Shown piece after piece: positions 25,375 through 32,760 of a DNA stretch of 47,177 nt (within the stretch, counting starts at the first letter, position 1; every line of letters starts with the position of its first letter). A program made the translations under genes and the position numbers. Below the pieces are notes generated by a model. That model did not search any database and was not told where the DNA came from. It worked only from the letters and a program-made list of their open reading frames with translations. Source of the stretch: JAUIGE01 sp045106685 (GTDB taxonomy: Bacteria; Bacteroidota; Bacteroidia; J057); the NCBI GenBank assembly GCA_045106685.1, contig JBGCFB010000210.1, positions 1 through 47,177 on the forward strand. The letters are read 5' to 3'.

Positions 25375-28362
25375 TTACTTTCTGCTCTCTAGCTTACGCT
25401 TGATTTCTATTTCCTGGAATGATTCGAAGATGTCTCCGATTTTGAGGTCATTGTAGTTTTCTACCATGATACCACACTCGAATCCGTTTGCGACTTCTTT
25501 CGCGTCATCCTTGAATCGCTTCAATGAAGAAAGTTTGTTGGTATAGATTACAACACTGTCACGAATGATTCGGACTTTGTCGTTACGGATAATTTTACCC
25601 GAAGTAACCATACAACCTGCAATCGTACCTACGCGGCTGATCTTAAAGAGATCACGTACTTCAGCAGTACCGTTGATCTGCTCTTTAATTTCAGGAGCAA
25701 GCATTCCTTCCATCGCAGCTTTGACGTCGTCAATAGCGTCATAAATAACACTATAGGTACGAATGTCAATATCTTCGCGCTCCGCGATGGTGCGAGCTTC
25801 AGAACTAGGTCGTGTGTTAAATGCAAGGATGATCGCCTCAGAAGCTGACGCCAGGTTGACATCGTTTTCTGTAACGCCACCTACAGCTTTCATCACGATG
25901 TTCACCTGAACTTCGTCTGTAGAAAGCTTGAGCAATGAGCCAGCAAGTGCTTCCACTGAGCCATCTACATCACCTTTGATGATAAGGTTAAGCTCACCGC
26001 GGTCACGTGTACGTGCAAATTCGTCGAGAGACAGACGCGTACGCTGGCGGAAAGTCTGCTCACGCACCAATTCCTGGCGCTTTTGAGCAACATCCTTTGC
26101 TGCACTTTCACTTTCATAAACCTGGAAGCGGTCACCCGCAGCAGGCTGTCCGGTAAGACCTAACACCTGTACAGGAGTCGATGGTCCTGCTTCGTCTACA
26201 CGCTCACCTTTTTGGTTGATAAGCGCACGTACCTTACCAAAGTGGATACCTGCTACAAGTGGATCTCCCACACGTAGTGTTCCACGCTGGACGAGGATCG
26301 TTGCAACATTACCACGACCTCGGTCGAGACGAGCTTCAATTACAGTACCTGATGCATGACGATCTGGGTTTGCTGTAAGTTCAAGCAATTCAGATTGGAT
26401 AAGCACTTTTTCAAGTAACTCCTCTACACCTGTACCATTTTTAGCAGAAATTTCCTGGGCCTGGTAATCACCACCCCAATCTTCTACCAATATATCCATA
26501 GACGAAAGCTGGGTACGAATACGTTCTGCATCTGCTCCAGGCTTATCTATTTTATTAAAAGCAAAAACCATAGGAACGCCCGCAGCTTGCGAGTGTGTAA
26601 TGGCTTCTCTTGTCTGAGGCATCACAGCATCGTCAGCAGCAATCACGACGATAACGATATCCGTTACCTGAGCTCCACGCGCACGCATGGCCGTAAAGGC
26701 TTCGTGACCCGGTGTATCTAGGAAGGTGATCGCATGCTTTTCGAATTTGACCTCATAAGCACCGATGTGCTGCGTAATTCCTCCAGCCTCACCTTCAGCT
26801 ACATTTGCTTTGCGAAGGTGGTCAAGCAAGGTCGTTTTACCGTGGTCAACGTGTCCCATCACTGTGATGATCGGATTACGTGGCTTGAGATCCGCTGGAT
26901 CGTCTTCCTCCTGTACCTCGACAAACTCTTGCTCTTTTGCATCTACAAAGTCTACATCGAAGCCATACTCGGCTGCGATAAGTTCGATGAGTTCTGCATC
27001 AAGACGCTGGTTGATCGTGATCATTTTACCCAGCATAAAGCTATGGGTAATAACCTCGGTTACAGGAACCTCAATAAGGTTAGCAAATTCATTCGCAGTG
27101 ATGAACTCGGTTACTTCCAGTACACGTGCTGCTTCGCTAGCGCGCATCTGGTCTGCTTGGCGCCTTTCGGCATCGGCATCACGACGAGCACGACGAGTCT
27201 TCTGGCGAGAACGCGAAGTTCCCTGTCCCAGCTGGGCCATCGTACTACGGATGGAGCGATTCACTTCCTTCTGAGAAACCTCCTTACGCTTGTTGCGTCC
27301 TCCTCCGCGATTGTCATTAGATGACTGCGAAGTAGTGGAGGTTGGAACCTTTTTGCGCTTGCGTTTACGCTTGCGCTTATTAGCGCTATCACCTTGCTCA
27401 CCTGATCCTGAAGAGGAGTCAGGTTTGCCGTCTTTGCGCTTATTAGTTGTCTTTTTCTTCTTAGAAACATCCCCAAGATCGATCTTGCCTAGAACTTTCA
27501 AGCCCTTCAATTGAGGGGCATTGTCTCCGGCTGTAATGACCTTCTCGTCTTCGACGGGTGGTGCGGGAGTGGCTTCTTGAGCAGCTGGCTCCGGAGCTTT
27601 CGCTTCAACTGGCTTTGCTGGCTCTACTTTTTTATCTGCGGTCTTTTCAGGCGCTTTCGCTGGTTTGGCTGCCTTCTTCTTAGGCTTTGGCCTGCCAGTT
27701 TTAGAATCAAAATTGCTGAGGTCAATTTTGCCCATGACTTTAATCTGGGCTGCCGGACTTTCAGGCTCCTGAGCTTTTGGTTCTTCCTTGGCCGGTTCTG
27801 GTTCCGGTGCTGGCTCAGGGGCAACTTCTGCCACTGGCTCTGGCTCTTTTGGAGCTTCAACCACAACGGGCTCAGGCTCTGGAGCTGGTTCCGGCTCTGG
27901 CTCAGGTTTTGGTTCTGGAGCAGGAGGTGTAGCTTCTACTACAGGTTCTGGGGTAGGTTCAGGAGCAGCCTCAACCACAGGAGACTCTGCAGGTGCAGAG
28001 GCTTCGGATTCAGGAGCGTCAGGTTTTCTTGAAACATCTGCTCGTAATTCGTGAGCAGATTTTATTTCCTCCTCAGGAGTTTTTACTGCTTCCTCCTCAG
28101 GCTTTTTAGTAGTGACCGTGTCGGTACGGTTAAGTAGCGACATACGCTCTTCATTCCGAAGTTCGGTCATCTCCCTTGCCTTCTCCCGGAGTCGCTTGTC
28201 AGTAGCGAATTCCTGAAGTAGCAATTCGTACATCTCCTCGGAGATTTTGGAGTTTGGGGAATTGTCAATAGGATGGCCTTCCTGTGCCAGTTTGTTCACC
28301 AACACAGAGGTCCCCACATTGAGTTCCTTTGCTACTTTAAATAATCTATAGTTTTTCGGCAT
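25375..28362 (-). CDS. infB: Translation initiation factor IF-2
   Basis: The 995-residue GTPase brings initiator tRNA to the 30S subunit and promotes 70S joining. An IF2_N domain (KNYRLFKVAKELNVGTSVLVNKL) is followed by a very long, low-complexity charged region (about 90-400) rich in Pro-Glu runs and then Lys/Arg tracts (KKKKTTNKRKDG, NKRKRKRKRKK). The G domain has P-loop GHVDHGKT near residue 500, switch II DTPGHEAF and NKID. Domains II-IV follow to the C-terminus IEIKRKLESRK. It is the last gene of the operon, 48 bases after nusA. The length is at the long end for IF-2 but normal for Bacteroidota, which carry extended N-termini. Confidence 0.98.
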   Translation of the reverse strand: MPKNYRLFKVAKELNVGTSVLVNKLAQEGHPIDNSPNSKISEEMYELLLQEFATDKRLREKAREMTELRNEERMSLLNRTDTVTTKKPEEEAVKTPEEEIKSAHELRADVSRKPDAPESEASAPAESPVVEAAPEPTPEPVVEATPPAPEPKPEPEPEPAPEPEPVVVEAPKEPEPVAEVAPEPAPEPEPAKEEPKAQEPESPAAQIKVMGKIDLSNFDSKTGRPKPKKKAAKPAKAPEKTADKKVEPAKPVEAKAPEPAAQEATPAPPVEDEKVITAGDNAPQLKGLKVLGKIDLGDVSKKKKTTNKRKDGKPDSSSGSGEQGDSANKRKRKRKRKKVPTSTTSQSSNDNRGGGRNKRKEVSQKEVNRSIRSTMAQLGQGTSRSRQKTRRARRDADAERRQADQMRASEAARVLEVTEFITANEFANLIEVPVTEVITHSFMLGKMITINQRLDAELIELIAAEYGFDVDFVDAKEQEFVEVQEEDDPADLKPRNPIITVMGHVDHGKTTLLDHLRKANVAEGEAGGITQHIGAYEVKFEKHAITFLDTPGHEAFTAMRARGAQVTDIVIVVIAADDAVMPQTREAITHSQAAGVPMVFAFNKIDKPGADAERIRTQLSSMDILVEDWGGDYQAQEISAKNGTGVEELLEKVLIQSELLELTANPDRHASGTVIEARLDRGRGNVATILVQRGTLRVGDPLVAGIHFGKVRALINQKGERVDEAGPSTPVQVLGLTGQPAAGDRFQVYESESAAKDVAQKRQELVREQTFRQRTRLSLDEFARTRDRGELNLIIKGDVDGSVEALAGSLLKLSTDEVQVNIVMKAVGGVTENDVNLASASEAIILAFNTRPSSEARTIAEREDIDIRTYSVIYDAIDDVKAAMEGMLAPEIKEQINGTAEVRDLFKISRVGTIAGCMVTSGKIIRNDKVRIIRDSVVIYTNKLSSLKRFKDDAKEVANGFECGIMVENYNDLKIGDIFESFQEIEIKRKLESRK

Positions 28363-28410
28363 CCGGTAAAAAAGTGCTTTCGCTGCAAAAGTATAAAGAA
28401 TAACCCGATT

Positions 28411-29697
28411 TTACTCTGATTCTTCTTTTGTATCATCTTCAAATTCAGAATTCAAAACGCCAATAACGTCTTCAATGGTTTCTTTGTCGAGATCTGTACG
28501 ACGTTCGAGTTCTTCAACACTCAATGTAAGCACGCTTTTAGCTGTGTCACATCCAATGTTTTTGAGGGCTTCAAGTACCCATGCTTCGATTTCGTCAGAA
28601 AACTCGCTTAGTTCGACATCTTCCTCTTCTTCGGTTCCTTCTTCTACTACACGGTAGACGTCGATTTCATATTCAGTCAAACGGCTTGCTAATTTAATAT
28701 TAAGGCCGTTTTTACCAATCGCCAATGAGATTTGATCTGGTGTGAGATATACTCTCGCCGCACGCGTCTCAGTGTCTAGTTCCATACTCGTAACACGAGC
28801 TGGGCTCAAGGCACGCTGGATATATAGCTGGTCGTTTGATGTAAAACTGATCACATCAATATTTTCATTTCTAAGTTCACGAACGATACCGTGGATACGT
28901 GATCCTTTCATACCTACACAAGCTCCGACCGGATCGATACGATCGTCATAACTTTCTACAGATACTTTGGCACGTTCTCCTGGTTCACGCTGAATTCCGC
29001 GAATGTTGATCAATCCGTCGAAAATTTCTGGAACTTCCTGCTCGAATAATTTCTCAAGGAACAGTGGTGAAGCGCGAGAAATAATAACCCGAGGGTTTAC
29101 ATTCTTCATCTCTACAGCAAGCACTACCGCACGGATGGTGTCACCCTTACGAAAGCGGTCTTTAGGAATCTGCTCCGTACGCGGCATGACCAATTCGTTA
29201 TCCTCATGTAAAACGAGAATCTCATTACGCCATGTCTGATACACTTCACCAACAATAATCTCACCAATAAGCTCCTCGTATTTAGCCATTACAGAGGCTT
29301 TTTCAAGGTCGCGAATCTTCTGAGTTAGTGTTTGACGAGCAGTTTGGACAATTTTTCTTCCAAAAGAAATAAAGCTGATTTCCTCCGCAAGTTCATCGCC
29401 GACCTCATAATCGTCATCAAGCATAAGCGCCTGACTCAAAGGAATCTGAGTATTTTCATCTTCCAATTCAGTATCCTCAACCACTTCGCGCTCACGAAAT
29501 GCTTGAATATCACCGGAGTCTACGTTAACGATGATGTCAAAATTTTCATCTGAGCCGTATTGCTTACGGATCATAGCACGGAATACCTCCTCGAGAACTC
29601 CCATAAGAGTTACGCGGTCGATGTTTTTAAATCGGGTAAATTCCGCAAAAGCCTCTACGAGGTCTACTTTGTTATCTGCTACTTTTCTGCGGGCCAT
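28411..29697 (-). CDS. nusA: Transcription termination/antitermination factor NusA
   Basis: The 428-residue RNA-polymerase-binding factor controls pausing, intrinsic termination and antitermination. Visible domains are the NusA N-terminal domain (about 1-130, KNIDRVTLMGVLEEVFRAMIRKQY), S1 (about 135-200, GEIIVGEVYQTWRNEILV) and two KH domains. KH1 has RVDP-type DDRIDPVGACVGMKGSRI; KH2 has LTPDQISLAIGKNGLNIKLASRLT. A short helix-hairpin-helix-like tail is acidic (VLTLSVEELERRTDLDKETIEDV ... FEDDTKEESE). It lies 50 bases after rimP and 48 before infB, the conserved operon order. Because NusA stimulates intrinsic termination, the terminator-like hairpin in the operon leader offers a plausible feedback loop. 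Confidence 0.98.
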   Translation of the reverse strand: MARRKVADNKVDLVEAFAEFTRFKNIDRVTLMGVLEEVFRAMIRKQYGSDENFDIIVNVDSGDIQAFREREVVEDTELEDENTQIPLSQALMLDDDYEVGDELAEEISFISFGRKIVQTARQTLTQKIRDLEKASVMAKYEELIGEIIVGEVYQTWRNEILVLHEDNELVMPRTEQIPKDRFRKGDTIRAVVLAVEMKNVNPRVIISRASPLFLEKLFEQEVPEIFDGLINIRGIQREPGERAKVSVESYDDRIDPVGACVGMKGSRIHGIVRELRNENIDVISFTSNDQLYIQRALSPARVTSMELDTETRAARVYLTPDQISLAIGKNGLNIKLASRLTEYEIDVYRVVEEGTEEEEDVELSEFSDEIEAWVLEALKNIGCDTAKSVLTLSVEELERRTDLDKETIEDVIGVLNSEFEDDTKEESE

Positions 29698-29747
29698 GAT
29701 AGACGTTCTAGGTTCGCGACAAAAAAACTGCTTTTATAGAGCAGTAC

Positions 29748-30224
29748 TTATATATTAACTATTGCACGTTCAATATTTGAGAAAGGAAGCTCTATAGCTT
29801 CTTCTTCATATCGGATAGGTCGTCCTTTGACAACCTTTTTTTTCAGACGAGGGCGAATTTTGATATGGTCTTCTGAAGTTTCTTCCAGAATACCTATCAT
29901 CTCTTGCCCATCGGTGATGTGGATGAATAATTCTCTTCCAATATGTTTGAGATATTGTCTTTTGATCTTTAAGGGTTCGGTAGCTCCTGGTGAGGAGACT
30001 TCCAAGCCATGATCAAATTCAAAGAATTCTGAGTCATCCAGCCAGGGTCCTAAATCCTTCGTCAACTTTCCTATCTCTTCCAGCTTTATCCCACGGTCAT
30101 TATCGATACGTAGGGACAGCGAGGTACGCGACCCTACATGCATCTGCATATCAATAATAAAAACCTCAGGATGGCGCTCGGCCAGAAATTCGGTGATCTG
30201 TTGGCGAATGGAATCTGTCAGCAT
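29748..30224 (-). CDS. rimP: Ribosome maturation factor RimP
   Basis: The 158-residue protein needed for 30S subunit maturation has the family pattern DMQMHVGSRTSLSLRIDNDRGI near the N-terminus and a DLGPWLDDSEFFEFDHGLEVSSPG segment. The C-terminal SH3-like part contains IGRELFIHITDGQEMIGILEE. The ATG at 30224 fits the family's usual N-terminal length (MLTDSIRQQITEFLAE). An in-frame ATG at 30272 would add 16 residues, but those codons coincide with a terminator hairpin and begin about 4 bases from the predicted transcription start, so they look like leader RNA. It is the first gene of rimP-nusA-infB. Confidence 0.95.
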   Translation of the reverse strand: MLTDSIRQQITEFLAERHPEVFIIDMQMHVGSRTSLSLRIDNDRGIKLEEIGKLTKDLGPWLDDSEFFEFDHGLEVSSPGATEPLKIKRQYLKHIGRELFIHITDGQEMIGILEETSEDHIKIRPRLKKKVVKGRPIRYEEEAIELPFSNIERAIVNI

Positions 30225-30227
30225 GTC

Positions 30228-30260
30228 AAAAAAAATAAGGGAGCCTTGTGCCTCCCTTAT
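30228..30260 (-). terminator. Terminator/attenuator hairpin in the rimP leader
   Basis: On the minus strand ATAAGGGAG (30260-30252) and CTCCCTTAT (30243-30235) form a perfect 9-bp stem with an 8-base loop. The following T-tract (eight T, through 30228) ends 3 bases before the rimP ATG. It lies downstream of a consensus promoter, so it acts on the operon's own transcript. Confidence 0.8.
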
Positions 30261-30282
30261 GGTAAGATACATTATGTTTCCG

Positions 30283-30313
30283 CAAAGATAAGAGAATTAG
30301 CACCAAATTCAAA
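30283..30313 (-). promoter_or_regulatory. Promoter of rimP-nusA-infB
   Basis: On the minus strand the -33 box TTTG (30313-30310) and -7 box TATCTTTG (30290-30283) are separated by exactly 19 bases. This is a full match to the Bacteroidota TTTG-N19-TAnnTTTG pattern. The start site is expected near 30276. Confidence 0.8.
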
Positions 30314-30354
30314 AGTCCGATCTCGCCGAATATATTATTGACGAGATCGGACTT
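30313..30354. repeat. Perfect 13-bp inverted repeat upstream of the rimP promoter
   Basis: AAGTCCGATCTCG (30313-30325) is the complement of 30342-30354, with a 16-base loop. On the minus strand it is followed by TTTTG. It may terminate the small exported-protein gene, and it touches the rimP -33 box. Confidence 0.65.
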
Positions 30355-30406
30355 GGAATTGAAGAAACCTAATCACAAACTTGTGATAAAGAGCTTCTTA
30401 GTATGT

Positions 30407-30532
30407 CTATTGGTTTTTAACCATAGTTGTCGCGCTAGAAGGAGTCGCTTCCGGATCAGGTGCCTGAGTGCCAGTTGCTGAAGCTTGAGCTTTAGTCTTG
30501 CTACAACAAGATGGTGCTCCTGCCTTTTTTTC
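30407..30532 (-). other. In-frame coding-like extension behind the TAA of the small exported protein
   Basis: After the TAA at 30533-30535 the same frame stays open for 41 codons to a TAG at 30407-30409. The reading EKKAGAPSCCSKTKAQAS ... MVKNQ has the same Cys/Lys/Ala/Pro/Thr make-up as the protein before the stop. This suggests either one interrupted gene or stop readthrough. Confidence 0.5.
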
Positions 30533-30832
30533 TTATCTTGCAGCCTTCTTTGCTTTAGAAGCTGTACCTGCTGCTGGAGCAGAAGCAGTTTGAGATACCT
30601 TTACAATATTAGGATTCGAAGAAGCTGCAGAAGCTGGTGCTACGCGAGCATTTTGACTTGGTGCAGCAGCAGGAGTTTCGCTTGTGCTGGCATGAGCAGT
30701 TTTAGACTTTGTACAAGCTGTTTTTGATTTTGAGCAGGCAGTCTTAGCGTGTGGACATTGTGCGTAACCGATACTTGTTAAAAGAAAAAAGGCTGTGCCA
30801 AGTGCGATTGAGAATTGGAGTAGCTTCTTCAT
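30533..30832 (-). CDS. Small exported Lys/Cys-repeat protein, possibly truncated
   Basis: The 99-residue product has a clear signal peptide (cleavage after SIGYA, leaving Gln23). The mature part starts with the short repeat HAKTACSKSKTACTKSKTAHAS and continues with an Ala/Pro/Ser/Thr-rich low-complexity tail. No family is recognised. The paired Cys and many Lys could bind metal or another envelope component, but that is only a guess. The frame continues beyond its TAA with matching composition (30407-30532), so the present stop may be a recent nonsense mutation or sequencing error. A -7-like box (TAATTTTG, minus strand, 30903-30910) lies about 70 bases upstream. Confidence 0.7.
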   Translation of the reverse strand: MKKLLQFSIALGTAFFLLTSIGYAQCPHAKTACSKSKTACTKSKTAHASTSETPAAAPSQNARVAPASAASSNPNIVKVSQTASAPAAGTASKAKKAAR

Positions 30833-30902
30833 GTTGTTTAGATTTTAGAAAGGGGGGATAGTTTATTCAATATGTCAATTTGCAATCTTTTTTGAATGCA
30901 GC

Positions 30903-30910
30903 CAAAATTA
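30903..30910 (-). promoter_or_regulatory. Possible -7 box for the small exported protein
   Basis: TAATTTTG on the minus strand fits TAnnTTTG. No TTTG lies at the right distance upstream, so support is partial. Confidence 0.35.
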
Positions 30911-30941
30911 CGAAAAAATACTACCTATCTATGTCAGTATT

Positions 30942-32549
30942 TTACAGCGGATTTTGGTTGATCAAAATCTCTAAAGCAGGATAGGGCTGAACAAGCTTCC
31001 CAACTTTTTTGGAGTCATTTAGAGTCTTGCCGGTACCTTGTAATATTTGGTAAGCTTCTTTGGTCGTGATATTGGGCTTGAATGAGCGCATGATGCCCAG
31101 GATGCCCGCCACAATAGGCGTGGCCATGGATGTGCCACTCTTGAGCTCATATTTCCCGTCGGGATACGCCGAGATGATGTCCACGCCTGGAGCCGCAAGT
31201 GGCATATGGAGCGACATATTCGTATTCGAGAATCCGGCCTTATTTAAAAATTGATCAACGGCACTAACAGTGATGACACCGCGCATGCCTGCTGGTGAAA
31301 AGTCCTTTGCATCACGATTGCTATTTCCAGCGGAAACAACGACGATGGCCCCTTTCTTGATCGCATACTGGATCGCCTGACGCTGTGCTTTAGGAGTCGG
31401 GCCTGGACTTCCGAGTGACATCGAAATGACATCAGCACCAGCATTTGCAGCATTGATAATCGCTTGTGCAATTGTTTGATCGGTGCCGACCCCATCCTTA
31501 TTCAATGCCGGATAGCCCAAAAGGCTGATAAAGCGCCCTTCCCAGTTGAGCGATGCGATACCACGCCCGTTATTTGTTGCGGCACCAGCAAGACCAGCGC
31601 AGTGTGTTCCATGTCCATGGCCGTCTTTTTTTCCATCACCAGAATCGAAAATGCTTTTAAGATCTTCATGGTTACTATCGATTCCGGTGTCGAGGATTGC
31701 GACTTTTGCTTTACGTTGGGGGCTGAGGTTTTTCAAAAGCTGATGAACAGCATTATAGTCGAGACTATTAGCATACCACTGTTTTGATAGCTGCGGATCG
31801 TTTGCTAGAAATGATTTATCAGCGGTTGGAATTTGTGAGGCTGGAAGCGGATCACTGATCGTAATCTCACTATTATTCTGCACCATGTCGACATTTTCCC
31901 GATCTGCTCCCAGTTCTTTGGTTAAAGGATTTACAAAAGCTTCATCTACATATATTGCATAATACTGTGACAAGTTTCGAGTATCTGCTCCATCAAGCTG
32001 GGCGTCTATCGTCGGATCTATGCCTGTGAATGCGCGTGCATAGCTTGCGTTATAGCGATGCAGGATTGGTTTCAGCTCTTTGATATGGTCATCGCTCCCT
32101 AACTCCACCAGAAGAGCCGCTTGTTCCGAAGCGTCTGGGCTACGGATGCCATCTGCAACTCGGTCAATCACTGCCGCTAATAGATAGATGATGAGAGAAA
32201 TTACTAATGCTATCGCACCTGGAACCCAGAATAGTTTAGCCTGTTGCTTTTTGTATGCCAAATATCCAGCATCCACTACCATCGCAATACCGAAATCCAT
32301 CAACACTAAGGTCAATCGATCCAAAAGCATGTCAAAGCCATTGCTATCGACATGGACAAAGGAATATGCTTCGACGAGTGTTTCTTTAGAAACGATAAAA
32401 CGGTATGCCAGCGCAATCAAAAAGAGAATGAATGCCGGAAGCGGCCTGAACCTTCGCCCCATGGATCGGGCTATTATTCCTCTTCCAAAAACCAGGAATG
32501 CGATTGTGAAAAGTACTGGCCCAAAAATATGTGTAAACTGAAGACTCAT
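30942..32549 (-). CDS. Membrane-anchored subtilisin-like serine protease (S8 family)
   Basis: This 535-residue protein has no cleavable signal. The first ~135 residues contain about four hydrophobic segments (near 8-24, 36-50, 76-96 and 110-130). A domain of unknown fold follows (about 140-265), then a compact subtilase domain. Its triad is Asp near 285 (VAILDTGIDSNHEDL), His near 314 (GHGTHCAGLAGAA) and Ser near 473 (GTSMATPIVAGILG). The oxyanion Asn lies in VVVSAGNSN. Subtilases are usually secreted with a propeptide; a polytopic N-terminal anchor is uncommon and suggests a role at the inner membrane. It diverges from the glycan operon. Confidence 0.9.
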   Translation of the reverse strand: MSLQFTHIFGPVLFTIAFLVFGRGIIARSMGRRFRPLPAFILFLIALAYRFIVSKETLVEAYSFVHVDSNGFDMLLDRLTLVLMDFGIAMVVDAGYLAYKKQQAKLFWVPGAIALVISLIIYLLAAVIDRVADGIRSPDASEQAALLVELGSDDHIKELKPILHRYNASYARAFTGIDPTIDAQLDGADTRNLSQYYAIYVDEAFVNPLTKELGADRENVDMVQNNSEITISDPLPASQIPTADKSFLANDPQLSKQWYANSLDYNAVHQLLKNLSPQRKAKVAILDTGIDSNHEDLKSIFDSGDGKKDGHGHGTHCAGLAGAATNNGRGIASLNWEGRFISLLGYPALNKDGVGTDQTIAQAIINAANAGADVISMSLGSPGPTPKAQRQAIQYAIKKGAIVVVSAGNSNRDAKDFSPAGMRGVITVSAVDQFLNKAGFSNTNMSLHMPLAAPGVDIISAYPDGKYELKSGTSMATPIVAGILGIMRSFKPNITTKEAYQILQGTGKTLNDSKKVGKLVQPYPALEILINQNPL

Positions 32550-32586
32550 AGCAATGAAAATAGGGGATTATTCTAGAGTAAAGAGT

Positions 32587-32594
32587 CAAAAATA
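32587..32594 (-). promoter_or_regulatory. Likely -7 box of the subtilase gene
   Basis: TATTTTTG on the minus strand fits TAnnTTTG, about 38 bases before the ATG at 32549. A matching -33 TTTG is missing. The box overlaps a 9-bp inverted repeat (32588-32596 with 32611-32619). Confidence 0.45.
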
Positions 32595-32645
32595 ACCTGT
32601 TCTATCACTTGTTATTTTTCGCTGCCTCATCGTCATAAAATCCTC

Positions 32646-32661
32646 AGATAGCATGCTATCT
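32646..32661. repeat. 16-bp perfect palindrome in a divergent promoter region
   Basis: AGATAGCATGCTATCT lies between the subtilase and glycan operon starts. Flanking TAAAA and TTTTA words extend the symmetry. It could be an operator for a dimeric regulator or a hairpin. Confidence 0.6.
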
Positions 32662-32760
32662 TCTGGTTTTATTCCTCGATTCATCAAAAAATAACTACGC
32701 GCTGAATTTGTTTATTTTTTCATCTTTACTTATTCGCGTTAATCATTACCGAGGTTACGC

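Noticed and set aside
27511..28032. Plus-strand open frames opposite the infB N-terminal region
   Set aside because: They are shadows of the Pro-Glu and Lys/Arg low-complexity codons of IF-2. Their products are odd Gly/Ser/Phe/Trp-rich strings.
27540..28060. A CRISPR-like or tandem DNA array in the infB region
   Set aside because: The periodicity comes from repeated Pro/Glu codons, without constant repeats and unique spacers.
30533..30535. Idea that TAA is recoded in this organism (two genes have coding-like sequence behind TAA)
   Set aside because: Other intact genes, such as the M4 protease and the T9SS gene at 23638, end at TAA at the expected place, so a code change is not needed.
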